64,000 bases of DNA from Holacanthus passer (lineage: Eukaryota; Chordata; Actinopteri; Pomacanthidae). Position 1 is the stretch's first letter, and every line of letters starts with the position of its first letter. A program made the position numbers and the translations under genes. The stretch lies in assembly GCA_025331565.1 (NCBI GenBank), contig JAFREQ010000043.1, positions 3,915,001 to 3,979,000 of the forward strand. Reading direction: 5' to 3'. Below the pieces are notes generated by a model, which was not told the DNA's origin, did not search any database, and saw only the letters and a program-made list of their open reading frames with translations. Positions 11,601 through 23,700 of the stretch are shown here, piece after piece.

Positions 11601-14600
11601 CACATACAGATTTGCTTTTCTTTCAAAGACTGTACAATGCTTCTCAGATAAAATCTAAGAAGTATGTCATATATAAAGCGGGGGTTTCCTGTGAAGATTT
11701 AAGCCACTTTGCTCTGTTGAATAACACTGAAAAACTGAACATAGGAATGATGTTGAATATAGTGTGAAGATGTAAGGGGTGAGGCTAGTGAAGCAGCCCC
11801 TTACAGGATGGCAATCAACCTTTAACCTAATTCTATGTTCATTTGTTTTCTTTTCATTTTGTTTTTGTTTGTTGTTTCCAAGTCTCTCCTCCGGCAACTA
11901 GAAGCACACAGGCCCTCGGGAGCCTGCAGCCGGACCTAGGCATGACAAAATCGAAAGCTGACTTGGGGAGAGAGACGGCCTGATTAATCAGTCCCACACA
12001 GCCATCTCCACTGAAAACCTAGAACAGAGCCCACAAACAAAACTCTCCCCCCTTCCAGGACACTGGCTGCCTGGGCGAAGAGGGGGGGCGGGGCGGGCGA
12101 CCGTGGGGTGCTGCTGGGCTTCCAAATTTGATCGTAGGGTCGGGGGCGGCTGTCAGGGTGAAGAGGGGGGTATAGAGGAGGGTGGACTCCCCACGGCCAT
12201 GCCATCATCACAGTGACGCACCACACCATTTGCTGATTAAATTAATGCAGAGACTCAGAGACTTTTTAACAAAGTTTTTAACGTCTGTGTATTTATTCTG
12301 GTGGGATATGGATTAAGAAAACTTTCCTGCACAGTCCTTGAGGAGATACATTTCCATTCCCATTGACTGAATGAAACTTTGGACAGCTAAATTTTCACTT
12401 AAATTTGTCCTGCAGATAATACACTTTGATAGATGCTTAAGTTTTGTGAAGCTGAGATACAGTGGTGCATTCCGAGAAGACAGAGAAAGAGACAACTACC
12501 AGGAAGTGAGGGTGGAAAGCAGCCAAAGCCGGGCATGGACGGCTATGCTGGAGGCTCCCCTCTGAACTGCCCCCTGATGCCAGCCCCTGACACCCCCCAC
12601 CACTGGCTGTGCCGGCCGGCCTCTCCCTCTGCGGACGTCATGTCTGGTCCTGGCTGGCAGGAGTCCTGGCCTGGAGGAGCCACCTCTCTATAAGCGATTT
12701 CCCTCCCTTTCTGTCCTTTCTTTCACTCAATTTCTCTGCACCCCTCACTCATCATCTCTCTGTTTCCTGCTCTTTCTTTCTCTCCCTCTTTTGCTCATTT
12801 CTTAAATGTTTCCTTCTTTCTCTCATCCATCTCTTTTCTCTCTCTCCCCCTTCAACCTCCTATCTTGGTCTCCTTTCATATTCTTGTTTTCTTTAAACCA
12901 TTTCTGACCCCTGTCCTCTTTGTCCCTTTGCCCCCCTCTCCCCTCTGTGTGTCCTGCTTTCAACCCTCCTTTGTTTTTAACACTTTGGCCATTTTTTCTT
13001 TGTATACATCATACCTGACCACCGGTCCAGTCAAATAACTCACCAGCTCTTCATGACTTGCCAAATCTCTCCTTAAGGACTAGCACAAATTGTCAGGACT
13101 CACAGCCCACTCTCAGATCCCTTTTACAGAAAACACCAAAACGTCTTCTCTTTAGTGTCTGTTTCTTGTTACTGCTGGGCTCCTTGATATCACTGCCATT
13201 GGAAGTAACCTGGGAGGCATTTGGAACATGCCACACCAATCAAAGGCCATCAAAGCCCTTAAAAAAAGAACTAAGTGGTCATTCAAAACTATTATAACCA
13301 TGGTTCTTTCAAGATCCTTGACGTTTAGATGAAAGAATCCATCCACCACTTTGTGCTAGGAACAGCATAAACCCAGCAGTACCGTCTCCATGTCTAAAAA
13401 AGGCTGGATGACATGAAGAGGCATAGACAGGACTAGAGTAGGACCGCATCCCAGCATAGCAGCTGGAACTCTGGCCCAGACAGTTTCCAGCTTTGGGAGT
13501 GTTGTGGAGGAGTGGCGAGGTGGGAGAAGGGACTGCTTTTGTCCTGTGTGCTCTCCTCCTACCCCTGCAGACCTCCCAGGACTGGTGATGGGTGGGGGAC
13601 AGAGGGGTAACTTTGTAAACCATCACTAAATCTCTGATACAGGGTAAGTACTGTACCTCACCCCCCCTTCCCTATTTCCCCCTCCACCAGCCTTCATCAT
13701 TTTGCTTCCAAAACAAGACTTGTTTTTCCTCTAATCAGCAGTGTTTTCTGAGCCCTTTGTCAACTGTAATGAGAAACAGACCTCTGATGTGTTTTGAACA
13801 GATCATTTTTTTCTAAAAGAAATTAACTCGATCTCATTTCATTCTTATATTTAAAGCATTAATCAGCCCTTTAGACTGCTGAATCTGTCTTTTACACAAG
13901 GATCACCTGCTAGGTTTAAGTTCCGAGTTATTTGCCTCTTTAAATTTGTTTCTCCCTTTATAAATTACTCTTAATATTGTCCAAATTTTTCAGTAAACCA
14001 CTAACTTTTTTCATGACTTAATTCAGCTCTGTAGCTTTGGCTGCACATAACTTATCTGCATGTGTGCAAGCACTTTATTACTATTCTAGATTAATAATCC
14101 CTGTTTTGTAATTGGTATGGTAAGTAAATTCATTTTCTAATTGTGTGCAAATGGCCGATAATTTAACAGGTAAGTGATGCTTTAAGAGGATGACGGGTGT
14201 CTTGCAGGTATTGTCTGTCTAAATGTTACAGAGTGAATGGAGTAGATTGATTCATTTCTCCAACCAGTGTTGGTCATGTTCTGACTTCTGTTTTTGTCTT
14301 TTCCACCCCTTTAACTGATCCCATCACACCACCCCCTCTCAACCCCGCCTCAAATGTCAAGATGTTGAGGATGTCAAGTTTGTCATCAATTATGACTACC
14401 CCAACTCGTCGGAGGACTACATCCATCGGATTGGTCGCACGGCCCGCAGCACCAACAAAGGCACCGCCTACACCTTCTTCACACCGGGGAACCTCCGCCA
14501 GGCCCGCGAGCTGATCCGGGTGCTGGAGGAGGCCCGACAGGCCATCAATCCCAAACTACTGCAGCTGGTTGATACTGGACGTGGAGGAGGCGGAGGAGGT

Positions 14601-15387
14601 GAGGGACACTACCTGCTGGATTAGACTACTATATACTTTATATAAATATTTAGCTGCTGAGGTCTCTGCACCAAAGGGGAATCAGTTTTGACTTGAAAGA
14701 ATAATCAGGTTTGTGGGAATTCTACTTTTTGTCTCTATGATGAGTATATTGTGAAAGATGAATCCAACAGCCTAACCTAGCATGAAATACTCTTGACTGT
14801 GTTTCAGTGGCGCTTGTGCTTTATCCTATAAACAAACAGTTGATGGTCTGATGGGCCAGCATAGCAGTTTGATGGCAATTTGTCCTCCCTCTCTCCTCCT
14901 TTATCCTTTATTTCTAGGTGGCCGTCCCCGCTTCCGTGGCAGCTCCAATTCTAACAATCCCAACCTGATGTACCAGGATGAATGTGACAGGCGAATGCGT
15001 TCTGTGGGTGGGGGCAGCAGCGCCAAGGACGGCCGCGGCAGCAGCAGCTACGGCCGAGACGGCCGTGGAGGAAGCGGCCGGGATGGGGAGCGCTCCTCCT
15101 CATCTTCCTCCTCTTACAGAGATCGCAGCAGCAGGGACGGAGGACGCAGCTATGGCTCCAGCTCCAACTCCTACGACCAGTACCAGAACAACAACAACAA
15201 CAGCAGCAGTCAGTATGGCAGTTCCAGGGCCACCTCTGGGTCGGGGGGCGGTGGGGTGGGGCAGAACCCAGCCCCTTCTTCGGGCCCCCAGCCTCTGATG
15301 GCTCAACAGTTCAACCCTCCCCAGCCCATGATGGGCCTGATGGGGCATGCGCCGTTCCAGTTTGCTTCTTCGTCAGGCAGAAAGTAA
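8606..15387 (+). CDS. ddx17: DEAD-box RNA helicase DDX17 (p72)
   Basis: Nuclear ATP-dependent RNA helicase and transcription/splicing cofactor. Thirteen coding exons: 8606-8655, 8822-8981, 9103-9199, 9289-9422, 9531-9596, 9756-9897, 10095-10255, 10393-10565, 10739-10849, 11172-11233, 11342-11401, 14362-14598, 14918-15387; 640 aa against about 650 for human p72. Motifs in order: Q motif (EPTAIQAQG), Walker A AQTGSGKT ending near 145, PTRELAQQ, TPGRLIDF, DEAD at 248-251, SAT at 279-281, IIFVET, TDVASRGLD ending at 406, HRIGRTAR at 427-434. All catalytic residues are intact. The C-terminus is Gly/Ser/Asn/Gln-rich. The NPNLMYQDECDRR segment and QPLMAQQF favour DDX17 over its paralogue DDX5, although the N-terminus (PRFGSSRSGP) looks DDX5-like; synteny with 22q13.1 supports DDX17. 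An in-frame stop upstream fixes the p72-type start. Confidence 0.95.
11402..14361 (+). other. ddx17: long ddx17 intron 11
   Basis: At 2,960 nt this is far larger than any other intron in the gene, most of which are 90-350 nt. It splits the codon for Asp406 in motif V. It contains a GC-rich stretch at 11880-12220 with a perfect palindrome (CTGATTAATCAG, 11980-11991). A second GC-rich block lies at 12470-12680, followed by nearly 300 nt of C/T-rich sequence (12690-12980). No second coding exon is evident. The acceptor (ending tgtcaag) has a C-rich tract some 20 nt upstream. Confidence 0.8.
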
Positions 15388-16295
15388 AGTGATCCAGTCA
15401 CACACAGCACAACACACACTGTACCAAGTCTCAAAATGTGTGAGTGATCTTGATTTTGGAGGGTTTAGTCCCTGGTAGTTTACCACTGTAACTTCAACAT
15501 GCCACTTATGAGCTTGTTTGGGTTGCAACACGAGTGCTCTGGGCTTTTAGAATTAATTTCTTCAACATCAAGACATCAGTTAGACTGGTTCCAAGTGGTC
15601 AACCCTTTTTGTTTTTGACTTGTTCTTTAAAGTCAAATTAATTATCATTAATTATTTTGTTTGCCAGAAACTGGTCTGTGTCAGTTGACTAAGTTTGTCA
15701 GGATTGTCTTAGAAAAACTCTTTTTGTACAAACATGCTGTTTTTGTATTATGATCCTCTGTGAGCTGCTACAGAGGATTTATAGAGTGCTTTTCCCCTTA
15801 GGTGTATCAAAGGTAGGTGCTGAAGTTTAATCTTGAATATAACATATGTGTTTCTGTTTTAGGTCTGCCATCTTTATTTTTGTGTTAGAAACTTTGTAAG
15901 CCACAATATTAATTTGAATGGACTAAAGAAAAAACCCCAGGTGTAACTTGAGCAAAATTAGGCTTAAAAACATTGTTTTTCTATGAAGGTATTTTCCTTC
16001 TGTCAGATTAATCTTGATTTCATTATATAGATATTAATTTAGGTCTTATAGAGGCAACTCTGCAGGGGCTTTGTGTGGCCATGGCAGAAGTTAGTCACAT
16101 GCATGTAAAAGAACTTTTCTTTCACATTTATGAGTTTGTGTTTACTGACAAATCTGAGACCCACCATAGATTCTCATCTTCAGTTAATCAGCAGTGTGGT
16201 CAAGTCTTTGCAGCAGTGATGATCGACATTTTTCCTAGCAAATAGTAAGTCCCTTTTTACAGTTTGTTTAATAAAGCTCTTCAATGTATCACTGT
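15388..16295 (+). terminator. ddx17: ddx17 3' UTR with poly(A) signal at 16270-16275
   Basis: AT-rich untranslated sequence after the stop codon, with AATAAA at 16270-16275. The signal lies about 160 bp from the opposing gga1 signal. Confidence 0.7.
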
Positions 16296-16434
16296 GTACT
16301 GTTGAAATCATTGACGCTAAAAAGGTGGAGGTGGATAGTCGCTTTTGGTATTGTAGAGTTAACGTTTAGTGAGAGTAGAAACTTTCATCTACAACGCAAA
16401 TGAACGTGCCTTCAGGTCACCAAGAAAAAAAATC

Positions 16435-17700
16435 TTTATTACCCATTAGGAATATTTTACCAGTGTTATGCTCTTGCACATTGCACAAGTCAAATGTACA
16501 GAACTGCCATCATTGGTATTTACAAAGCAGTCATATTGGAGATTAGTGCTGTGGAATGTGATTGAGAGCCTGTGGGGAGGAGGAAGTGTTCAGCATGGCC
16601 GACATGCATTGCAGACTAGAAACAAGTTGAACATGTTTGAGACAGACACTGCGCTCGGAGCACTGGGATGGAGCTCAGTTTGCATGTGCTCATGTTTTTG
16701 ATATTCAGTTTTACCCAATAACTGCTGACATAAACTTAAAACACAAGCTAAAGAAAAGAGTTTTCAAAAATGAACTTATACCCTACTGAAAATGCTTTGA
16801 ATATATTAAGAATTTAAGGTTATAAAGTAACTGATCTGTATCTGACAACTGATATAGACAAACTGCAGACCTAATATGACTGATGTGTAACATATGAGAA
16901 AAACAAATCCATCAAAATGCACTAGAATTTAAATGTTAGAACTGCAAAATAGGCACATATGGCAGATACACGACTCTGATGTTATTACAGTAAGTTTTCT
17001 TTACACAAGATGAGGGGAAAAGACTGGAAAACAGTACCACCAAAAACCATTCTCTGCACAGATCAAGAAGTGGACAAGTTGTTGCGAAAAAAAGTGATTA
17101 TTACTCATCACAAAGTAGACACCACAAAAAGTTGATTAAGTATAGCTTTGTTTTGCAAAATAACATGATGCATATGCCCATTCTTAATTGGTGTGCTAGA
17201 TTTTGCAAGAATTGTGTCCCATGTTGGCAGAGCATGCAGAAGAGAAGGTAAGTGTAACTGATAATTTAATTGTTTCACTGATTTACTGACTTTGTGCCCT
17301 AGGTGGGGGGAGGAGGGAGAGAGAGAGAGAAAAAAAAAAATCAAGCACACCAAATGAGAAAATATGCACACATCTGATGTAGTCTTCTTCCTTCGTAGCA
17401 CGGCCTCTTAAAAACAAGATGGCAAGACTGCAACACTTCTGGGGAAGCAGTTGCAGGTTTGTTTTAAAGCAGCCACACACTAGACCTAAACACACATGAC
17501 TCATTTAAAGTAAGGCATACACACATTACACTGACTGAGCATGAGCATAATCTGAGGAAAACAATACCAATCAAAGAAAGAAGAATGTGATTACAAAAGG
17601 AAAACAAGGCTAATGCAGAGAGTTGAGTTGGAGAATTGGTTTAGGAAGGAAGCTGAGTCTGAAAGCAGAGAGTCTGTCATGTTGTGGTTGTGTTTAAATG
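16435..17700 (-). terminator. gga1: gga1 3' UTR with poly(A) signal at 16435-16440
   Basis: On the minus strand AATAAA (TTTATT at 16435-16440 on the plus strand) lies 1.26 kb beyond the gga1 stop codon. No other gene is seen in the stretch. A purine-rich tract (gagagagag, then poly-A) lies near 17310-17340. Confidence 0.65.
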
Positions 17701-20700
17701 CTATAGGTTCCCCCACGTCTCCGGAGGAGGAAACTGTTCTAGACCGCCGCTCTCACTGTGCTCCTGCTCTCCCATGGTGAAGGTTAATCTGTACTGCAGC
17801 TGTACTTTCTCCTGAAACACACAGGATGGGAGAGGTGGGTTGATATACAGTTAAACATCCAGAGAGTATGTACTGTACTAATGTCAGTGCCAATAATCAG
17901 AAGAAGTACTCTGTGAGATACAACAGGAATATCTACAGACTTATTGCAGCCATTACAGTACATGTGACTTCCACAGTTCACTTGACCAGTGGCAGTAAAA
18001 GAATGTAGGTGGCGTTTTTGTTCTTTCTCCACTCATTTTCTAATTTAAAGTTATATGTGATTTGACTTCTACTTTTCACTTTTATAAAATGCACCTTAGT
18101 GACAAACCGAGCTATAGCCTCAGCTTCCAAAGAAGACAGCTAAGTGACAAAGTTTTCAGGGTAGAGTGTTTTTCAAGGGATTATTTCCTTTCAGAGACTT
18201 TCCATTTCTTGCCATGGGTGTCAGCTGAGTGTCATGTAATACTGCTATTAAAGCACTTATGTAGTAGTGAAAATAAAATAATATTTAAAACAGACACTTG
18301 ACAAAACCAAAGCAACACTTTGTGGCTACTGTGGTGTGCGACTGTATGCTACTGCTTGAGAAATTGAAGTCAAGTGGAGATTTGGAGATGAAAAGCAACT
18401 TAATGGTTTCTTTTAAAAGGGGCTCCCCAATGTCTAGACAGTTAAAAATATTGGCTTAATGCAAGAGAGGAAATTCAAAAGAAGCTAGGCGAAATGGTAA
18501 CTGATCTTAAAACTACAACAGATGGAGTTGACGGGGCCGAGGGTCGAATAGCTGACACTGAGTGACAAACTTGAGAAAGGTGTCACTACAAGCCGAGGAA
18601 AGTCTGCAGATGAAGCTTACAGACCTGGAAGCACACTTGAGGCGGAACAACGTCCATAATTATGACATCACTTAAAATGCCATAAACAAAGCAATTTAAG
18701 GACAATTGTATCAGATAAGAGTTGGAACCTCTCGCTGAAATTAAACTTGGAATACAGGGGTGCCACACAGCATTCAGCCTCAAAGCATCTAAAGAGGTGC
18801 AACCCAGGTCAGTGCAATAGTGGAAAATGGATTATTTGAGTCCTCACGAGATGATTACTGATCTGTTACTGTACAATCTGACATGTATTTCTATATTTCT
18901 TTTAAAAAATGGCTTACCTTGTTTGGGTTTGCCAGCAGCAGGATCTGTGTGACAGCAGCAGGAGGGAGGATGGGGTTGAAAGCTGGGAGCTCTGTTCCTG
19001 ATGGGGGCTGCAGCTTCACTGCCATAGACTACAGTTGATAAATGAAAACAGTTTTTCTTTACTGAGATAGTAAATCAGCTGCAGTGGTTTAGTAACAATG
19101 TCTTTACAAGATAAACCTTGCTTATATGTGTATGTACAGCTCTTATTAACAGTGATCTAGTGGGAGACAAAGGCCTTGAACATTTCCTGCTGCCCACCTT
19201 TGGAGCCGTGGTCTGGAAGTCGATGTTGGTGACAGGGACAGGAGCAGATGACAGCATGGAGATGATCACCACCAGCACATCAGGACGAGAAGGAGGCGAA
19301 TCACGAGCAAAGTGAAAGAGCACCCGCAGACTGTGTCCATCAAACACAGTCACAGGTAAGAGACTACCTGGAGAGGGCAAGGACAGAAAGACAGAACGTA
19401 TCATAAATACTTGTACTGGAAATGTACTTCCAGGGGCAGAAAGATGAGTCCTTCAAGTTCACTTACTGGGCTTAATGGATTCTAGCGGTACAAAAACATC
19501 AGTCAGGTTGACTTCTGCAGGAGGAGTCTCAGCTTGAGTCGGGGACATGTCCAACAATGTCACTCCGAGGCTGGGTTGAGAGTTGAGAAGAGGTGCAGGA
19601 GGTTCAGTGGAGAAGGCTGGGATGGGATTTGGGGCCACGTTAGACCCAGACTTGCTCTGGAGATCTCTTAGAGTTGGTTTGGACTGCTGCTTGTCCCTAA
19701 AAGTAGGAAAATGAACAATTCAACTGTTTGCTTGTCCCCATTTTGCAGGATGCTCAGTTCCACCTTTAGAGTCCAAATCTAAGCATCTGAGACAATTTTT
19801 ACTGCGTGTACTGTTAATATTGAATGTAGATATTGTCAATATTTTGGTTTGAGTGGTTGAATTTAAAGATATGCCAATTTAAAAAAAAATCCCCTTTTTA
19901 CTAACTCCAGCCTTTGATGATTAATTCCCTTACTAACGATTTTTAAAAAAGGCACCACTCAGGCAGCAGAAGGCAGAACTTCTGAGGGGCATTTTGAGGC
20001 ATGCTGGCAACAAGAGTAAACAATAGCAAGAATGAAAATTTGATGAGTAAAGGTAGAGAGCAGAAAATTGTTGTTACTCTGATCAGTATGGATTGCAGTG
20101 ACTGTGTCTTAGGAGTATCTAATGATTGAAAACTAGACAGAAACACTACACTGACAGCAGCTGCTTCTGTTTTAATCTACTTACATTTCACATGTATACC
20201 AAAGTACACCAAGCAAACAAGCATATCAAACTAAAACTGACTCTTGAGGCTTTTTCCCACCGTTTTTGCAGTAATGTGACAATGTAAAAAGAATAGCATT
20301 AGTCAAATACCATTTGACCTGCAGGCCCTCTGGAGGCAGGGACTGCTGCAGCAGCGTCTTTCCCAGCAGGTCCAGCTCGTCCAGGGCTGAGTTCCCAGGG
20401 GTGGAGCCAGACGAAAGGGGCTGAGAGTGGGAGGGTGGATCTGGACTCAGGAGGAGACTGGGTGCTGCAGGGATGTCTGCGTCTATGCTGTCAGAGGACT
20501 GGAAGTAGGCATTGAGAATGTCAGATGTCTCACTGAATGTACTGGAGCAGTTTTAGGAGCAACGATGCCCTTTAACATATTCATTTTTAAATAGAAATTG
20601 TGTGTGTTTGACAAATGCTTTCGGTATAAATCATACAAACTGTCACTGGACCATCACAGTTTAAATAATAAATGAATCCTCTCTCTGCTCACCTGGAAGG

Positions 20701-23700
20701 AGTCCCAGGCAGTGGAGTCCTCAGGCTGTGAGGGAGGGTTGGAGGTGTGTGTTCCTTCACTTAAACCTGTGGGATGCACAAAGAGTGGCAGCACTATTTA
20801 GGATTAAAATTAACTGGCTTCAGAGTGTTTTCAAAGTTTTTCCACTTCATTATAAACCCGGACTGTGGTTCAACTCCTAGATAACTCCACAGAGTCCCAA
20901 TGAATAACTTGCATACATCAGTTCAACTTAGTGGTGTGAGGTGTCTGGCATGTTGTTACCGAGGGACATGAGCTCGTCGTCAAGAAGACTGATCCCCGTC
21001 TCTTGTGAGGGGGCAGTCAGGCTGTCTGTTGGAGTGGGAAACTCTGGGAAGGATGGAGGCGACTGTGGCGATGTGTCCAATCCTGACAGATCTAATAGAG
21101 CCGTCCCTCCTGTGACAAATGAATTCAAAACGGTTCATTACAATCTTTTTGCAGGCTATCAGTTCTAGACTCAATCTATTAAAACACGCTTCATGGATTT
21201 CTGTGCTCACTGCTTCACCCACCTGTTTGTTTCGTGTTTAATGTGTTGTTGCCGTTTACTATCTCCCCCTTCACCTGCTGTTTATACAGGTTGATGACAT
21301 GAGTCAGGCTGTCATTGGCCTGCAGGATCTCCGCTGTGGAGAGACATTAGAAAAAAGCTCCTTATTGCTTTCACAGTGTTTATATCAGTCAGAAAGGATG
21401 CCTCTCCTGCTGGGCAACAGGGTGGACTAGAGCTTGGAAAGACTGTTTATAAGCTGGTGGATCAGAAAGCAAGAAGCATTTTTCCAGCTGACGTGAGAGC
21501 ACAAAGCTCCAAAGTATTTGAGATTTAGTGTGAGAACCAGCACTGGCTTTACTTAGGAAGAGGTAATAGAGACAGACGGAGAACCTCAGCAGCTCTATGG
21601 GCTTCAGAGGGGAAGTAAAATGTCTGCAGACAGTAAACAATTAATTTGTATGTGAAGAGCAGTATGCTGAGTGGTGATGATTTAACACTGACTGGCATCA
21701 GCTTTCAATTATTAGCTTCTATGTCTTTATATTTATAATTTTGGCCTGTCTCTCGTGCTCTCTGATCAAGCACAACTGTTGGAGGCAGAAGGGGAAAAAA
21801 ACACCTGCATAGTTGAGTGATGCAACAAATGCAACAAATTAACATTGTGGGATTGTCTTTTGCTCTCCCTGGTGAGAACTAGTAGAGCTAAAAATATTTC
21901 TGCAGCAAATAAACAAGGAGGAATCATTCCTTTTTCAATCCATTTACATGACTTATATTGGCAGATGAATAAAAATAACGCTCACCCAGAGCCTCGTCGT
22001 TGTCCTCTGTATCACTTGCCAGTCTGAACAGTGTAGGTCTCATTTTCTCACAGCGCTGGTACAGGTCCTGACCACACAAAACACACCACATTAAACAGCT
22101 GATAGCAAGTTTCTGTCTGGTTTGTCAGAACATTATAGTTGTGTAGACATGGAACATCCCTCTGATTAAAAGTATCTCTCAGTTTACCTGTATGAGTTCA
22201 GCGTTGCTCTGATTGCTGGCAGTACTGTCATAGTCCTGCAGAAGCTGAGTCAGCAGAGTGACGCTCTCCTTCACCTCCTGAATGGCGTTCACCCGCTTTG
22301 ACACTTTCTCTGCTCGCTTCTGATCCTATAACAAAGAAGAGGCAGGTTCACAACCGGCACACAAGTGCTCATGTATGAGACAATCATACATGAAGTAAGC
22401 TGCAGAAACATGATATAGATAAACAAAAACATAGGCAGCAAGGTCAGGGAGGGGCCATTAGAAAGTCTGGGTATAAGAGCAAACAGTGGCTATATAACCC
22501 CTGAAATCAGGACACGTTTATGCTGAATTCCTGCTGAGTCACTCTGCAAGTGACACCCCCCTGGGCGACCAACCCATTTCCTCATTCAGTTACTGTTACT
22601 GCTGTGAGTGCAGCACTCTGGTATTTTACTCCTTTTCTTAAAATCACACAAACGCAAGACTATATTAGCAGCACTGAAGAGTGGCGGTGCAGTTAATGTA
22701 TGAGAGAAAAATGACATTTATGAAAGAAGGAGGCAAGGGAAGGAAAGAGGTTTACCTCTTGGACCATTTCCTTGATGAGTTTGTTGGCAGCTTTAAGGTC
22801 CTCAGGGTGCGAGCTATTCAGCAGGCGAGACAACATCTGACACAGAGTTAAAAAAAATAAATGAGTGAACAGATTTCAGAAATCCCAAAGGAGACAAGCA
22901 CAATGGGTAATAAACTGGCTTAGGTCACATTAATCCTCATGTTGAAAAGCACATTTTCAAATAACGGATTATTTTCTTTTAACAGACAAGTCCTTACTTT
23001 TGACTTCTCCTCATCCTCAAAAATGGCATTCTTGGGTCTGGGTGGAGGAAGGTTCAGTAGTTTATCAGGTGGCAGCTCTGGGTCTTGTTTAATAATACCT
23101 GATTTACAAAGACAGAATAAGAACAAGACAAGGATTTAAATGCATTGAGTCATTACTTATCACTCCAGTTAATATTTACTAAAGCCTTTATTACTTTTGA
23201 TCTTAAAATGGACTTGGACAACAACTTTTGGTACCTTCTAACAACCTTAGAAGTTACAATTTCCATTCATTTGATGGCGGATAGCCTCTTACCTTGTTTC
23301 TTCAGCATCTGATAAGCATCTGAGATCTTGGCCTCATCAGGTAACCCCAAAGTCCAGCTATAGATCAACTCCAAAACCTTCTTTTTTACAGGCTCTGGTG
23401 ACCGTGAGCCCAGGTACTGAGTGGGGGATTGAGGACATCAACCAAGTTATATACATACAACAGCAGTTTTAAAAAAAAGAAACATACAGATATACTCAGA
23501 GACGCTTGGAAGTCTTACCTTTGGAGAAACTACTTTGATGAGTTCATTGAGAAAACGGAATTTGCCTACTTCACTGTGAAACCTTTTCCCGCAGTTTTTC
23601 ATACAAGTCTCCAAAACCTAGCAAAAATAAAAAAAACTTTAGACACAATTGTTTTGTTCTGAAAACCAAGGTCATCAGTAGTGAGGCAGCTAACACCAGA

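Noticed and set aside
12433..12896. Coding exons within ddx17 intron 11
   Set aside because: The ORFs come from GC-rich and C/T-rich composition and do not resemble any helicase region; known family members have no exon here.
14978..15298. Ala/Thr-rich ORF over the last ddx17 exon
   Set aside because: Frame-shifted reading of the repetitive Gly/Ser-rich Ddx17 tail.
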